Shown here in pieces: positions 7,451-15,506 of a DNA stretch of 54,408 nucleotides. Position 1 is the first letter of the stretch. Each line of letters begins with the position of its first letter. Position numbers and translations under genes: made by a program. Below the pieces are notes generated by a model. It saw nothing but the letters and a program-made list of their open reading frames with translations. It was not told the DNA's origin and ran no database searches. Source of the DNA: Acidobacteriota bacterium (lineage in GTDB: Bacteria; Acidobacteriota; Terriglobia; Bryobacterales; Bryobacteraceae); contig CANIVU010000055.1 of NCBI GenBank assembly GCA_947470805.1, positions 1 through 54,408 of the forward strand. Direction: 5' to 3'.

Positions 7451-8518
7451 ATGGGAGATCGAGCAAACTACGCGATCCGCGAGAATGGTCAAGTCGAGCT
7501 GTTCTATTCGCATTGGGGGGCTACTACGATTGCAGAGGATATCTTCTGGGGGCCCCCAAAAACCGAAGCGTTCATTCGGGGTAGCACACCGGCGGATGAG
7601 TGGCTGGACGATGTATGGGCGCAGGGTGGCATTGCGTTCGACAAGGACCGCCGCAGCCTGACTTACTACTATGCTGAATAGCCAGACGAAGAGGACCTTC
7701 GGCGTGTCTACGAATTGCTTCTCGCAGAAACCTGGCAAGCCTCCGCGTGGACGGTTCGCCGCGCCCTGGTTTGGCAAGAGATCGCGATGGCGGTTGGCGT
7801 TGCCGCGGAATTGGTGACCGGGACACCCACTCGGCCGCTCACGATCTCTTTCAATCAGCTAGGTCAGAATCTGGCGCGCTCGTTTTGTTGCGCCATTCTA
7901 AGTGTGAGGACTCATGAAGGCTGGCAGGATAGCGCTATTGATTTCCTGCTGTCCGGCGTCTTGATGAATGGTCCTACGCTTCTCGGGTCACTTTCCGCGG
8001 TTGCGGATCTGTAAGAACTGCGGGCGACTTTTCTGCGGCGTAGCGATAGTGATTCGAGAAAGACTCTTGGCGTTTGGATTGACGAGTACTGCGCTATCGA
8101 CATCACCGCCCGCACCCTGCGGGTTTCCCTTCCCGAGCACGAGGAAGATTGTCTTTCCTTCTTGCAGGAGGCTTGGCCGGGTTGGGATGTGCGGGTAGCG
8201 CCCGGTGGGGCCGATGGGCACTTCGCCTATACCGGACGCGAAATGCCGGCCGATTTGGTGCCAAGTCCGAAGGCACCGGCACGCCTGGCAGTGGAGCGCT
8301 CGTATGAGGAGTGTGTGCAGCTTATCCGTGAGCATCTCAACGGCAATGAAGCTCGAAAAGCTGCTGATTGGACAAGTCACCTTCAGCTGATTTAGAAGCT
8401 GAGCGAGAAAGGCGGACCGGTTGCGTCGGCACCCGGATTTCTCGATCGCGTGCCGTCAAGCAAGCCGAGTTGGACCGATCATTTGCGGTTCATGCTGCGG
8501 CAACGAAGACGCCGCTAG
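7451..8518 (+). pseudogene. Unrecognised long gene interrupted by three in-frame stops
   Basis: One frame of 356 codons looks coding from ATG 7451 (GGAG four bases upstream) to TAG 8516-8518 but contains TAG at 7679-7681, TAA at 8012-8014 and TAG at 8393-8395. Protein-like sequence continues in the same frame across each stop, with no frameshift needed. The first part starts MGDRANYAIRENG and carries FYSHWGA, a start I associate with a family of uncharacterised proteins. Later parts include WIDEYCAIDITARTLRVSL and ERSYEECVQLIREHL. Either the gene is decaying by point mutation or a 76-residue N-terminal product is made on its own. I assign no function. Confidence 0.65.
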
Positions 8519-8573
8519 ATGTGCGCCTGGCGGGTCAAGCCGGTTAGGTGTCGATCAGACGGTGAAGGGGGCG

Positions 8574-9041
8574 TTATTGCAGGGAGACGCCTTCTGGATT
8601 CAAGACGGTAAACCCGACTCTTTCGGCAACCTGGCAAAGTGTTTTGTCGGCGCAGACAAAAGTGTCCACGAAACCGCGCCCGAGGAGTTGCGCTGCTACG
8701 GCAAGTTGAATGGCGTCGAGTGTGCGCAGGCGGTGGTGTACCCCGTATGCGTTGATGAGCCGCTCCGCATCCCGAAAATGCCCGGCGGTCACGGCGACGG
8801 TTCGCAGTACTTTACGGCGCAGATCGCCGTGGAATCGAGCTCGGAGGAGTTCGATCTCAGCGACGGCTAATTGACCTGTCCGCACCTTTCCCGCGAAGGC
8901 GGACGGGACTTCGACAACGGCGAGACGGGAGACGTACAAAGCGGTCTCAGCTTGTTCGAGGCGCGCCTAAACTGCTGGTGCTCCCACCTCAGAGTGATAG
9001 AGCTTCCCGATTGCACTGGAATCGAGGAAGTACCCCGCTAA
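8574..9041 (-). pseudogene. PIN-domain (VapC-like) toxin pseudogene
   Basis: Reading leftward, the frame gives a PIN N-terminus YFLDSSAIGKLYHSE, then an in-frame TAG at 8967-8969, then a matching remainder (EQAETALYVSRLAVVEVP ... LDAIQLAVAAQLLG ... FVCADKTL) to the stop at 8574. The frame is unbroken apart from the amber codon. There is also no normal start: the expected initiator position (9039-9041) is TTA, directly after the antitoxin stop and behind a GAGGAG, so a TTG or ATG start seems to have been lost. If read-through does not occur, no active PIN protein can be made. Its partner antitoxin is the gene just upstream. Confidence 0.75.
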
Positions 9042-9314
9042 TTAGAAGCGCTCCTCGCGTTCGGCTACGAAAGCCGCCGTCATAGTCCCGGGAATCTTTG
9101 CCAGTGCCGCTCACACTTCTTCCAGTGTTAGTTCCGGCAGTTCTTCGCCTGCAAGGTTTGTTAGCAACTCCTGGTCCAGCAAGTCGTGATCGCCGGCCAG
9201 CGTAACTTCGGATTCGTCAATCGTGAGCGAGACTTGCTGGCGTTCCTCGAGGTGAAGCGGTTCGAGGGGGCGTAGCAAGCCGTTCTCGTAAACGGCACTA
9301 ATCGACTTCTCCAT
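9042..9314 (-). pseudogene. AF2212-like (DUF104) antitoxin with premature TGA
   Basis: The ATG at 9314 starts a 67-codon frame ending in TGA at 9111. The N-terminus (SISAVYENGLLRPLEPLHL, about residues 4-22) is the typical small beta barrel of AF2212-like antitoxins. After the TGA the same frame continues with a plausible antitoxin tail (AALAKIPG ... VAEREERF) to TAA at 9042-9044, touching the PIN pseudogene. A single CGA-to-TGA change would explain this. The 67-residue form might still be made, but it would lack the tail that normally engages the toxin. Confidence 0.7.
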
Positions 9315-9350
9315 ATTCCACCAGTGTAGCCGAACTGTGGCAGCAAATGG

Positions 9351-9392
9351 ACAAAGCAAAAAACCGGCCTGGAGGCCGGTTTTTTGCTTTGT
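9351..9392. terminator. Bidirectional intrinsic terminator
   Basis: A perfect 19-base stem (9351-9369 pairing with 9374-9392) with a 4-base loop. The GC core GGCC/GGCC is flanked by six A on the left and six T on the right, so it works in either direction. It lies just past the end of the PpiD-like gene and before the antitoxin ATG (minus strand), shielding the decayed region from foldase transcription. Confidence 0.93.
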
Positions 9393-9406
9393 TTGTGCTG
9401 ATTTGT

Positions 9407-11329
9407 CTAGGCGCGGTAGCTGTCGATCATGCGGCGGATGATGTCCTGGTTGATCTTGATCTTGCCTTTGTCGATAAGGCGATTGACGAGACCGTCTTCG
9501 AACAGATCCTTGCGTTCCTGGGCCTTGCGGCCCTTGATGCCGGTGATGAGGTTGGTGCGCTCGGCGGCGAGATTGGCCATGTTGGCGTCGGTCTTGGAGA
9601 CCAGACGGGCGACGGCGACCTGACCGCTGATGTTGTGCGGACCGGAGAGGGAGCCGGCGGGCTTTTCGAAGAGATCGGAGAAGTACGTAGCCGAGCCCAC
9701 CGCTTGGATGTTGCCGTCGCGGGTGAATTCGTCGCTGGTCTTCACTTCGCCGCCGACGGCCTTGGCGATGGCTTTGAGATCGCCACCGGCCTTGACCATG
9801 CCTTCGACTTCTTTGGCCTTGGCGGCCATGATTTCGAAGGCCTTCTGTTCGGTGAGCTGGGCGCGGATGCCGTTTTCGACTTCGTTCAGCTCGGCGCGGC
9901 GGACCGGGGTGATGCCCTGGAGGACGCCGATGGCGATCTTGTTATTGCCGATGATGATGCCGTTGCTGACGCCGCCGGGCTGGAGGCTGAAGACGGCCGA
10001 GGCGAAGTCCTGGTTGACGCCGATTTCCTGGAGCGGATCGCTGGGCCGGGCTTCCTGGACCGCGTAGTGGTTCAGGTTGTACTTGGCGGCGATGGCGGCG
10101 GCGTTCTTGGGAGCCTTGGCGAGTTCGGCGCGGGCCTGTTCGGCGGCCGATTCCATGCGGGACTGGACCTGCTGGCGGCGCATTTCGGTGGCGAGTTCGG
10201 CCTTCACGTCGTCGAACGACTTGACCTTGGGTTCTTCACGTTCGAGAACCTGGAGGATGTGGAAGCCGTATTCGGTTTTGACGAGGTTGGAGATTTCGTT
10301 CTTCTTGAGGGAGAAGGCCGAGGCTTCGAAGTTCGCCACGGTCTGGCCTTTGACGACCCAATCGAGGTCGCCGCCCTTGGCCTTGGAGCCCGGATCGTCG
10401 GAGTGTTCGGTGGCGAGCTTGGCGAAGTCCGCGCCGCCCTTGATCTGCTGGAGAACGCCGGTGGCCTTGGCTTCGATGGCTTTGACGTCGGCATCCGACT
10501 TTTCAGTGGTCTTAAAGAGAATGTGGCGGACGTGGACGCGTTCCCCGGAGCGCCAGCGGTCGCCGGCGGAGGCGTAGACCTGGCGGAGGGTGTTTTCGCT
10601 GACGTCGATGGTGGCGCCGATCTTGTCTTCAGCGGCGACGAGGAGATCGAAGCTGCGCTTTTCTTCGGTCTTGAAACGGTCGCGGTTGGCGTTGAAGTAG
10701 GTCTGGATGTCGGCCGGGGAGAGCGTCACCTGCCCTTTGAACTTGTCGGCGGCGAAGGTGACGTATTCCACCTTGATCTTTTCGTTGCGGCGCTTGTATT
10801 CGCCTTCGATTTCGTCGGCGGTGACGATGAGGCCTTCCATGACCAGATTGCGGAGTTTGACAAGCTGCATCTGCTTGCGCACGTTCGCTTCAAACTCGGG
10901 GATGGTGAGGCCTTGCTGGGAGAGGAAGCCGGCGTAGAGCTCCTTGTTAAAGCCACCCTGGAAGATGTTGGGCAGCATCGACTTGATGGCGTTGGCGACT
11001 TCCTCTTCGGAGACGCGGATACCCATCTCGTTGGCCTGGCAGGCGGTGGCGCGTTCGGCCACGAACTGGTTGACGAATTCCGGGATGTAGTTCTGGATCA
11101 TCTGCATGGGGAACGATTTGTTCTTCAAGGCAGATTGGAGCTGCATTTGTACTTCACGCAGCGTGATTTTGGAATCGCAGACTTCGGCGATCACCGCTTC
11201 ATTCGTCGTGGCACCACCACCGGGGCCGCCGGGGACAAGGTAGGCGACCATGGACAAGGCAACTAGGCCGAGCATGACAGTCAAGGTGGTACGAACCGCT
11301 TTATCGCGGCTCCGGAACATATCAAACAT
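9407..11329 (-). CDS. PpiD/SurA-like periplasmic peptidyl-prolyl isomerase
   Basis: Membrane-anchored foldase of 640 residues. One membrane helix at about 14-31 is followed by a SurA_N-type chaperone domain (about 45-220). A parvulin rotamase domain spans about 265-365, seen in VRHILFKT, GGADFAKLATEHSDDPGSK, GGDLDWVVKG and EYGFHILQVLERE. A second C-terminal chaperone-like segment completes the usual PpiD order. It should assist folding of proteins leaving the Sec translocon. Length is close to E. coli PpiD (about 620). The start ATG at 11329 has AGGAG ten bases upstream and a TATAAT box further up. It follows guaA by 51 bases in the same direction but seems to have its own promoter. Confidence 0.92.
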   Translation of the reverse strand: MFDMFRSRDKAVRTTLTVMLGLVALSMVAYLVPGGPGGGATTNEAVIAEVCDSKITLREVQMQLQSALKNKSFPMQMIQNYIPEFVNQFVAERATACQANEMGIRVSEEEVANAIKSMLPNIFQGGFNKELYAGFLSQQGLTIPEFEANVRKQMQLVKLRNLVMEGLIVTADEIEGEYKRRNEKIKVEYVTFAADKFKGQVTLSPADIQTYFNANRDRFKTEEKRSFDLLVAAEDKIGATIDVSENTLRQVYASAGDRWRSGERVHVRHILFKTTEKSDADVKAIEAKATGVLQQIKGGADFAKLATEHSDDPGSKAKGGDLDWVVKGQTVANFEASAFSLKKNEISNLVKTEYGFHILQVLEREEPKVKSFDDVKAELATEMRRQQVQSRMESAAEQARAELAKAPKNAAAIAAKYNLNHYAVQEARPSDPLQEIGVNQDFASAVFSLQPGGVSNGIIIGNNKIAIGVLQGITPVRRAELNEVENGIRAQLTEQKAFEIMAAKAKEVEGMVKAGGDLKAIAKAVGGEVKTSDEFTRDGNIQAVGSATYFSDLFEKPAGSLSGPHNISGQVAVARLVSKTDANMANLAAERTNLITGIKGRKAQERKDLFEDGLVNRLIDKGKIKINQDIIRRMIDSYRA

Positions 11330-11363
11330 GAAACTGGGACTCCTGCAGAGGTAGGCTCCAAAT

Positions 11364-11369
11364 ATTATA
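11364..11369 (-). promoter_or_regulatory. -10 box (TATAAT) of the PpiD-like gene
   Basis: Consensus TATAAT on the minus strand, 35 bases before the foldase ATG and inside the short gap behind guaA. No good -35 box is visible because that position falls in the guaA 3' end. Confidence 0.45.
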
Positions 11370-11380
11370 GCGTGGCGAAG

Positions 11381-13144
11381 CTATTCCCACTCGATGGTGC
11401 CGGGCGGCTTGTGCGTGAGGTCGTAATAGACCGCGGCAATTCCCGGGATAGCGAGCAGGGCGTCACACATTTTACGGAGCAGTTTTTCCGGCATGGGCAC
11501 GGATTGAGCGGTCATGCCGTCCACCGAATCAATGGGGCGGAGGACGACGGAATCGGGAAGGCCGCCACCACCCAAGGGGATGAGGACGACGGGGAATTGC
11601 CAAACTTGTTTGTCGAAGCCGGAGTCGTGGGAGAGTTGGCGGACGACGGCGTCGGCTTTGCGGAGGCGGTCCATGCGGCCGGGTGTGATGGCGCTTTTGA
11701 TGACCGACTGGCGGGAGAGGGGGATGTTGTGGCCGACTTCGCCGATGACGCGGTTGACGCGCTGGTCGGCATTGATGGCTTCGGTGGCGCGGGCGTGATC
11801 GAGGTGGTCGACGACGAGGACGGGGCGGTAGGAGCGGGAGTCGCCTTGGACGCCGACGGAGTGGATGGGGGCGATGGTGCCGTGATCGGTGGGCGTGCAG
11901 GCTTCGTCTTTGTCGGCGCAGAGGCAGCGGATGGCGAGACCGGGCCCGGGGAACGGATGGCGTTCTAGGAATTCGGCGGGGAGGCCGAGTTCGACACCGA
12001 GTTCGCGCACTTCATCCTTGTAGAACTGGGTGAGCGGTTCGACGATGCGATTCTCTTCGATCAGCTTTTGGATGCCGGCGACGCGGTTGTGGTGGGTCTT
12101 GATGAGATCGGCTTTGGCGGTGCCGCCGGACTCGATCGTATCGGGGTAGATGGTGCCCTGGCCGAGGATCCAGTTGCCATCCATGTAGGGGCCGGATTCG
12201 AGGATCTCTTCCTGGATCTGGACGAACTTTTCTCCAATGATGGCTCGTTTGCGCTCGGGTTCGGTGATGCCTTCGAGGGCGGAGAGGAAGTTCAACTTGG
12301 CATCGACGACGCGGAAATGTTCGGCGCCGAGGGAGGCGAAGATTTTGCGGACGAAGGCGGTTTCGTCCTGGCGCATGAGGCCGGTGTCGACGTAGGCGCC
12401 GTGGACACGCTGATCGCCGAGAGCCTTGAGGCAGAGGGTGTAGGCGACGGTGGAATCGACACCGCCGGAGACGAAGAAAAAGATGTTACGGTCGCCGGCG
12501 ACGTCGCGGATGGATTGAACGACCACGGGGATACGGGAGGCGGGTTCCCAGTCCTTGGTGCAGTGTGCGATATCGAAGAGGAAGTTGTGGAGGACCTTTT
12601 TGCCTTCGCGGGTGTGGACGACTTCGGGGTGGAACTGGACGGCGTATTTCTTCTTGTCGTCGTTGCCGATGGCGGCGATGGAGCAGGTGCTGGTGGAGGC
12701 CAGGATGCGGAAGCCGCCGGGAGGGGCGAAGACGGTGTCGCGATGGCTCATCCAGACTTGCTGGTGGTTTTCTACGCCGCTGAAGAGGGGGCCGGGGTAG
12801 GGTTCGAGGTCGAGATTGGCGAGGCCGTATTCGCCCTTGGTGCCTTTGCGCACTTCGCCTTTGAGGAGATAGGCAATGAGCTGCTGGCCGTAGCAGATAC
12901 CGAGGACGGGAATATCGCTGGCGAGGAGCGCCGGATCGACCGTGGGGCTTCCGGATTCATAAACGCTGGACGGGCCGCCAGAGATGATGACGGCCCGGGC
13001 GTTCTTGAGCTCCGAGAAGCGTGTTTCGCTGGGCCGGACTTCGGCGTAGACGCCTTGTTCACGGACTTTGCGAGAGATGAGATGGGTGTATTGACCACCC
13101 GTATCTAGAATGTAGACCTGCGGTTCGGGTGCGTAATCGTTCAC
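11381..13144 (-). CDS. guaA: GMP synthase (glutamine-hydrolysing), long eukaryote-like form
   Basis: Converts XMP to GMP using glutamine and ATP. The N-terminal class I amidotransferase has Cys84 (GICYGQQ) and His172/Glu174 (FHPEV). The ATP pyrophosphatase domain has the P-loop SGGVDST at 226-232. The protein ends GTIEWE, as GMP synthases do. At 587 residues it is longer than the usual 510-525. Past HPFPGPGLAIR the C-terminal part follows the layout of the animal enzyme: a SVGVQGDSRSY block comes before an added subdomain, then YYDLTHKPPG. This looks like two dimerisation subdomains instead of one. Start is a GTG at 13144; no ATG fits and the Shine-Dalgarno is poor. It lies 18 bases after the S41 peptidase gene and may share its transcript. 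Confidence 0.95.
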   Translation of the reverse strand: MNDYAPEPQVYILDTGGQYTHLISRKVREQGVYAEVRPSETRFSELKNARAVIISGGPSSVYESGSPTVDPALLASDIPVLGICYGQQLIAYLLKGEVRKGTKGEYGLANLDLEPYPGPLFSGVENHQQVWMSHRDTVFAPPGGFRILASTSTCSIAAIGNDDKKKYAVQFHPEVVHTREGKKVLHNFLFDIAHCTKDWEPASRIPVVVQSIRDVAGDRNIFFFVSGGVDSTVAYTLCLKALGDQRVHGAYVDTGLMRQDETAFVRKIFASLGAEHFRVVDAKLNFLSALEGITEPERKRAIIGEKFVQIQEEILESGPYMDGNWILGQGTIYPDTIESGGTAKADLIKTHHNRVAGIQKLIEENRIVEPLTQFYKDEVRELGVELGLPAEFLERHPFPGPGLAIRCLCADKDEACTPTDHGTIAPIHSVGVQGDSRSYRPVLVVDHLDHARATEAINADQRVNRVIGEVGHNIPLSRQSVIKSAITPGRMDRLRKADAVVRQLSHDSGFDKQVWQFPVVLIPLGGGGLPDSVVLRPIDSVDGMTAQSVPMPEKLLRKMCDALLAIPGIAAVYYDLTHKPPGTIEWE

Positions 13145-13162
13145 AAAAATGACGTTGGGGGC

Positions 13163-14767
13163 TTAGGGTTCCTGGCGCGGCGCGGTGCGCTGAACGATCA
13201 GCTTTTTGGCGCTTTCCAGGAGTTCCTTGGCCTTCTGCATGGAGTCTACCGCTTTGACGACGATGGGGTCCGATTCGACGGCGAGTTTGCGCGCTTCTTC
13301 GGAACCGAAAGCGGTGAGGTACATTTCGTTCTTCAGGCGGAGCTTCGTCCACTCAAGGTTTTCGGTCCATTCGCCTTCGGTGAAGGGGACGGCTTCCTTG
13401 GTGACAAAGGCCTTCAGATCGTTCATGATCTGATCGTTGGGATCCCAGCCCTGGGGCAGTTTGGCTTCCTTGCCACCGAAGAACTTGGCGGTGAAGTTGA
13501 AGAACGTGAAGCGACGGATCATTTCCGTCTGGAATTTATTGGCCTTGGGGAAGACGAAAGCTTCGTCGGGCTTGATGCCGCCGCCGCCGTAGACGGTGCG
13601 ACCGGAATCGGTCATCTTCACGTCGTTGGGGTTCTGGGTGGCGGTATCTTTGCGGTAGTAGTAATCCAGGAACGAGGTGTTCTGGTAGTCGCGCTGGATG
13701 AGCCGGTTGGAAGGCGTGTAGTACTTGGCCGTGGTGAGGGCGAGACCGGTGGAATCGCTCATCGGATAGACCGTTTGCACGAGGCCCTTGCCGAAGGTGT
13801 TGTCGCCGAGGATCCAGGCGCGATCATGATCCTGCAGGGCGCCGGCCACGATTTCAGCGGCGGAGGCGGAGTAGCGATTGACCAGGACGACGATGGGGTA
13901 CGTGCGCTTGGCGCTGCCGTTGCGGGCGAGATAGGGACGTTCGGCGGAGGCGCGGCCGCGGTGGGAGACGACGGTCTGGCCGTTCTGGAGGAAGCGGCCG
14001 GCGACGGAGACGCCTTCGTTCAGGAGACCACCGGGGTTTTCGCGGAGATCGAGGATGAGGCCTTTGACGTTCTGTTCGCCGACGCGCTTCAGGTTCTCTT
14101 CCACTTCTTTGGAGGTGTTTTCGTTGAAGCTTTCGATATCGATGTGGAGGATGCCGGGTTTGACGAAGAAGGCGTCCTGGACCGATTTGCGCGGGATTTC
14201 GTCGCGGACGATGTTGAAAGTGATGGGCTTGTCGACGCCGTCGCGGGTGACGACCACTTGCACCGGTGTGCCGCGGGGTCCTTTGAGGATGTCGGCGACT
14301 TCGGTGGTGGTGAGGTTCTGGGTGCTCTTGTCGTTTACCGAGAGGATGGTGTCACCGGGGCGGATGCCGGCCTTGTAGGCGGGGGAGCCCGGGAACGGCG
14401 CGATGACGACGGTGCGGCGGTTGCGTTCGCTGACGGTCATGCCGACGCCGTAGTAGTGGCCGCGCTGATCTTCGCGGAGCTGTTGGAAGTCGCGGGGATC
14501 GAAGAAGCTGGAGTGGGGATCGAGGGTGCGGAGCATGCCGCCGATCGCGCCTTTGTAGATGGCTTTATCGGAAGTAACTTTGTCGGCGAAGTTTTGTTCG
14601 ACGGTCGAATAAACCTTCGTGAACGTGCGGACGGCCTGCGTGATTTCGTCTTCGTTGGTGGCCGCGTTGGCGTCCGACACGAGGGGACCGACTACGCCAC
14701 CGAGGACGGAGCAGGTGACGATGACAGCGGGCACAATCCAATTCAGCCGGCGACGAGCGTTGGCCAT
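13163..14767 (-). CDS. S41 family C-terminal processing peptidase
   Basis: Exported or membrane-anchored serine protease of the CtpA/Prc type, 534 residues, which trims or degrades envelope proteins from the C-terminus. One N-terminal hydrophobic segment (about 10-30) acts as anchor or signal. A PDZ domain (about 95-180) contains GVGMTVSERNRR and AGIRPGDTILSVND. The protease core has LRENPGGLL, then the Ser in NRYSASAAEIVAG, and the Lys in NTFGKGLVQ that completes the Ser/Lys dyad. A C-terminal extension of about 150 residues ends in a charged helix. ATG 14767 was chosen because GGGAGG lies seven bases upstream; an earlier ATG at 14794 would put that site inside the gene. It precedes guaA, an unrelated function. 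Confidence 0.93.
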   Translation of the reverse strand: MANARRRLNWIVPAVIVTCSVLGGVVGPLVSDANAATNEDEITQAVRTFTKVYSTVEQNFADKVTSDKAIYKGAIGGMLRTLDPHSSFFDPRDFQQLREDQRGHYYGVGMTVSERNRRTVVIAPFPGSPAYKAGIRPGDTILSVNDKSTQNLTTTEVADILKGPRGTPVQVVVTRDGVDKPITFNIVRDEIPRKSVQDAFFVKPGILHIDIESFNENTSKEVEENLKRVGEQNVKGLILDLRENPGGLLNEGVSVAGRFLQNGQTVVSHRGRASAERPYLARNGSAKRTYPIVVLVNRYSASAAEIVAGALQDHDRAWILGDNTFGKGLVQTVYPMSDSTGLALTTAKYYTPSNRLIQRDYQNTSFLDYYYRKDTATQNPNDVKMTDSGRTVYGGGGIKPDEAFVFPKANKFQTEMIRRFTFFNFTAKFFGGKEAKLPQGWDPNDQIMNDLKAFVTKEAVPFTEGEWTENLEWTKLRLKNEMYLTAFGSEEARKLAVESDPIVVKAVDSMQKAKELLESAKKLIVQRTAPRQEP

Positions 14768-14792
14768 CGAAGTACCTCCCGATACTCTTTTC

Positions 14793-14801
14793 AATATAAC
14801 A
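14793..14801 (-). promoter_or_regulatory. Extended -10 promoter candidate for the S41 peptidase
   Basis: On the minus strand TG, one base, TATATT stands about 26 bases before the peptidase start. The -35 region is poor, which fits an extended -10 promoter. The rest of the 163-base gap to the MerR gene holds no gene I can see. Confidence 0.4.
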
Positions 14802-14930
14802 GCAAGCGGCTGGTCCGCTGGGCTTACAGGTTCTGACGTGCGTCGTGGCCGTTTCGTTGTGGAAAAGTTTGAACGGCCGGGGAATTCCTAAATTAAGGGG
14901 TTTTCCGGTAGCACGGCTCCCAGGGGAATC

Positions 14931-15443
14931 CTAGACGGCTTTGGAGCGGCGGGCGGCGGCCGGGGCTTCGCGGGTGACCGTTTTGCGCTTGGGCTGTTCG
15001 GCCGGAGCCCCGAGACGCTTCACTTGATCCGTGACGCAGACGAGGAACATGGGCTGGTCGGCGTTTTTCAGGATGTCGATGATCGAGTCGTTGTTGGCTT
15101 CGAGGTAGATCGACTTGCCGTCGGTGACCAGATGCATGTCGCTATCGGCGCCGAGGATTTCAACGAGGCGCTTGCCCATTTCCTTCTGCAGGAACCGAAG
15201 AACGCGGCGAATTTTCTGGAGCGAAAATCCTTTGCGGCGGAGTTCGGCAATGACGGCGATTTCGATGGCTTCTTCGGCGAGATAGACGCGCTTGTGGCCT
15301 TCGTGCCGGGGCGATACCACCTTCTGTTCGTCCCACCACTGCAACTGACGGAGGCTTACACCAGTAACTTCGGAGATCTCACTCGAAGTGAATTCTTTGT
15401 CGGCCAGGTTCGAATCAATTCGAATCTTTTTTGTTTTGAACAT
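14931..15443 (-). CDS. MerR-family transcriptional regulator
   Basis: DNA-binding regulator of 170 residues. A winged helix at about 17-85 has SEISEVTGVSLRQLQWWDEQ and the recognition wing RHEGHKRVYLAEEA; a helical stretch (RKGFSLQKIRRVLRFLQ) follows, as in MerR proteins. No cysteine pattern for metal binding is seen; the C-terminal part (about 90-145) is a small alpha/beta region of unknown ligand and the tail is basic and disordered. It is divergent from the MATE exporter gene with 63 bases between them, an arrangement in which such a regulator often controls both itself and the exporter. That control is inferred. Confidence 0.85.
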   Translation of the reverse strand: MFKTKKIRIDSNLADKEFTSSEISEVTGVSLRQLQWWDEQKVVSPRHEGHKRVYLAEEAIEIAVIAELRRKGFSLQKIRRVLRFLQKEMGKRLVEILGADSDMHLVTDGKSIYLEANNDSIIDILKNADQPMFLVCVTDQVKRLGAPAEQPKRKTVTREAPAAARRSKAV

Positions 15444-15506
15444 AAAAAGAGAAATCCGTTTACAGCGGGTAAGGTGGACTCCTCGATTGTACGAAACTGG
15501 AGATGA

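Noticed and set aside
7679-8395. TAG codons read as pyrrolysine or selenocysteine-type recoding
   Set aside because: The stops are TAG, TAA and TGA mixed, there is no recoding hairpin that I can see and no pyl genes here; point mutation is simpler, though read-through was kept as a possibility.
9347-11266. Long + strand reading frame (about 640 codons) opposite the PpiD-like gene
   Set aside because: It is the antisense shadow of a clear foldase gene; its translation is a Gly/Asp/Leu-rich low-information string with no family motif.
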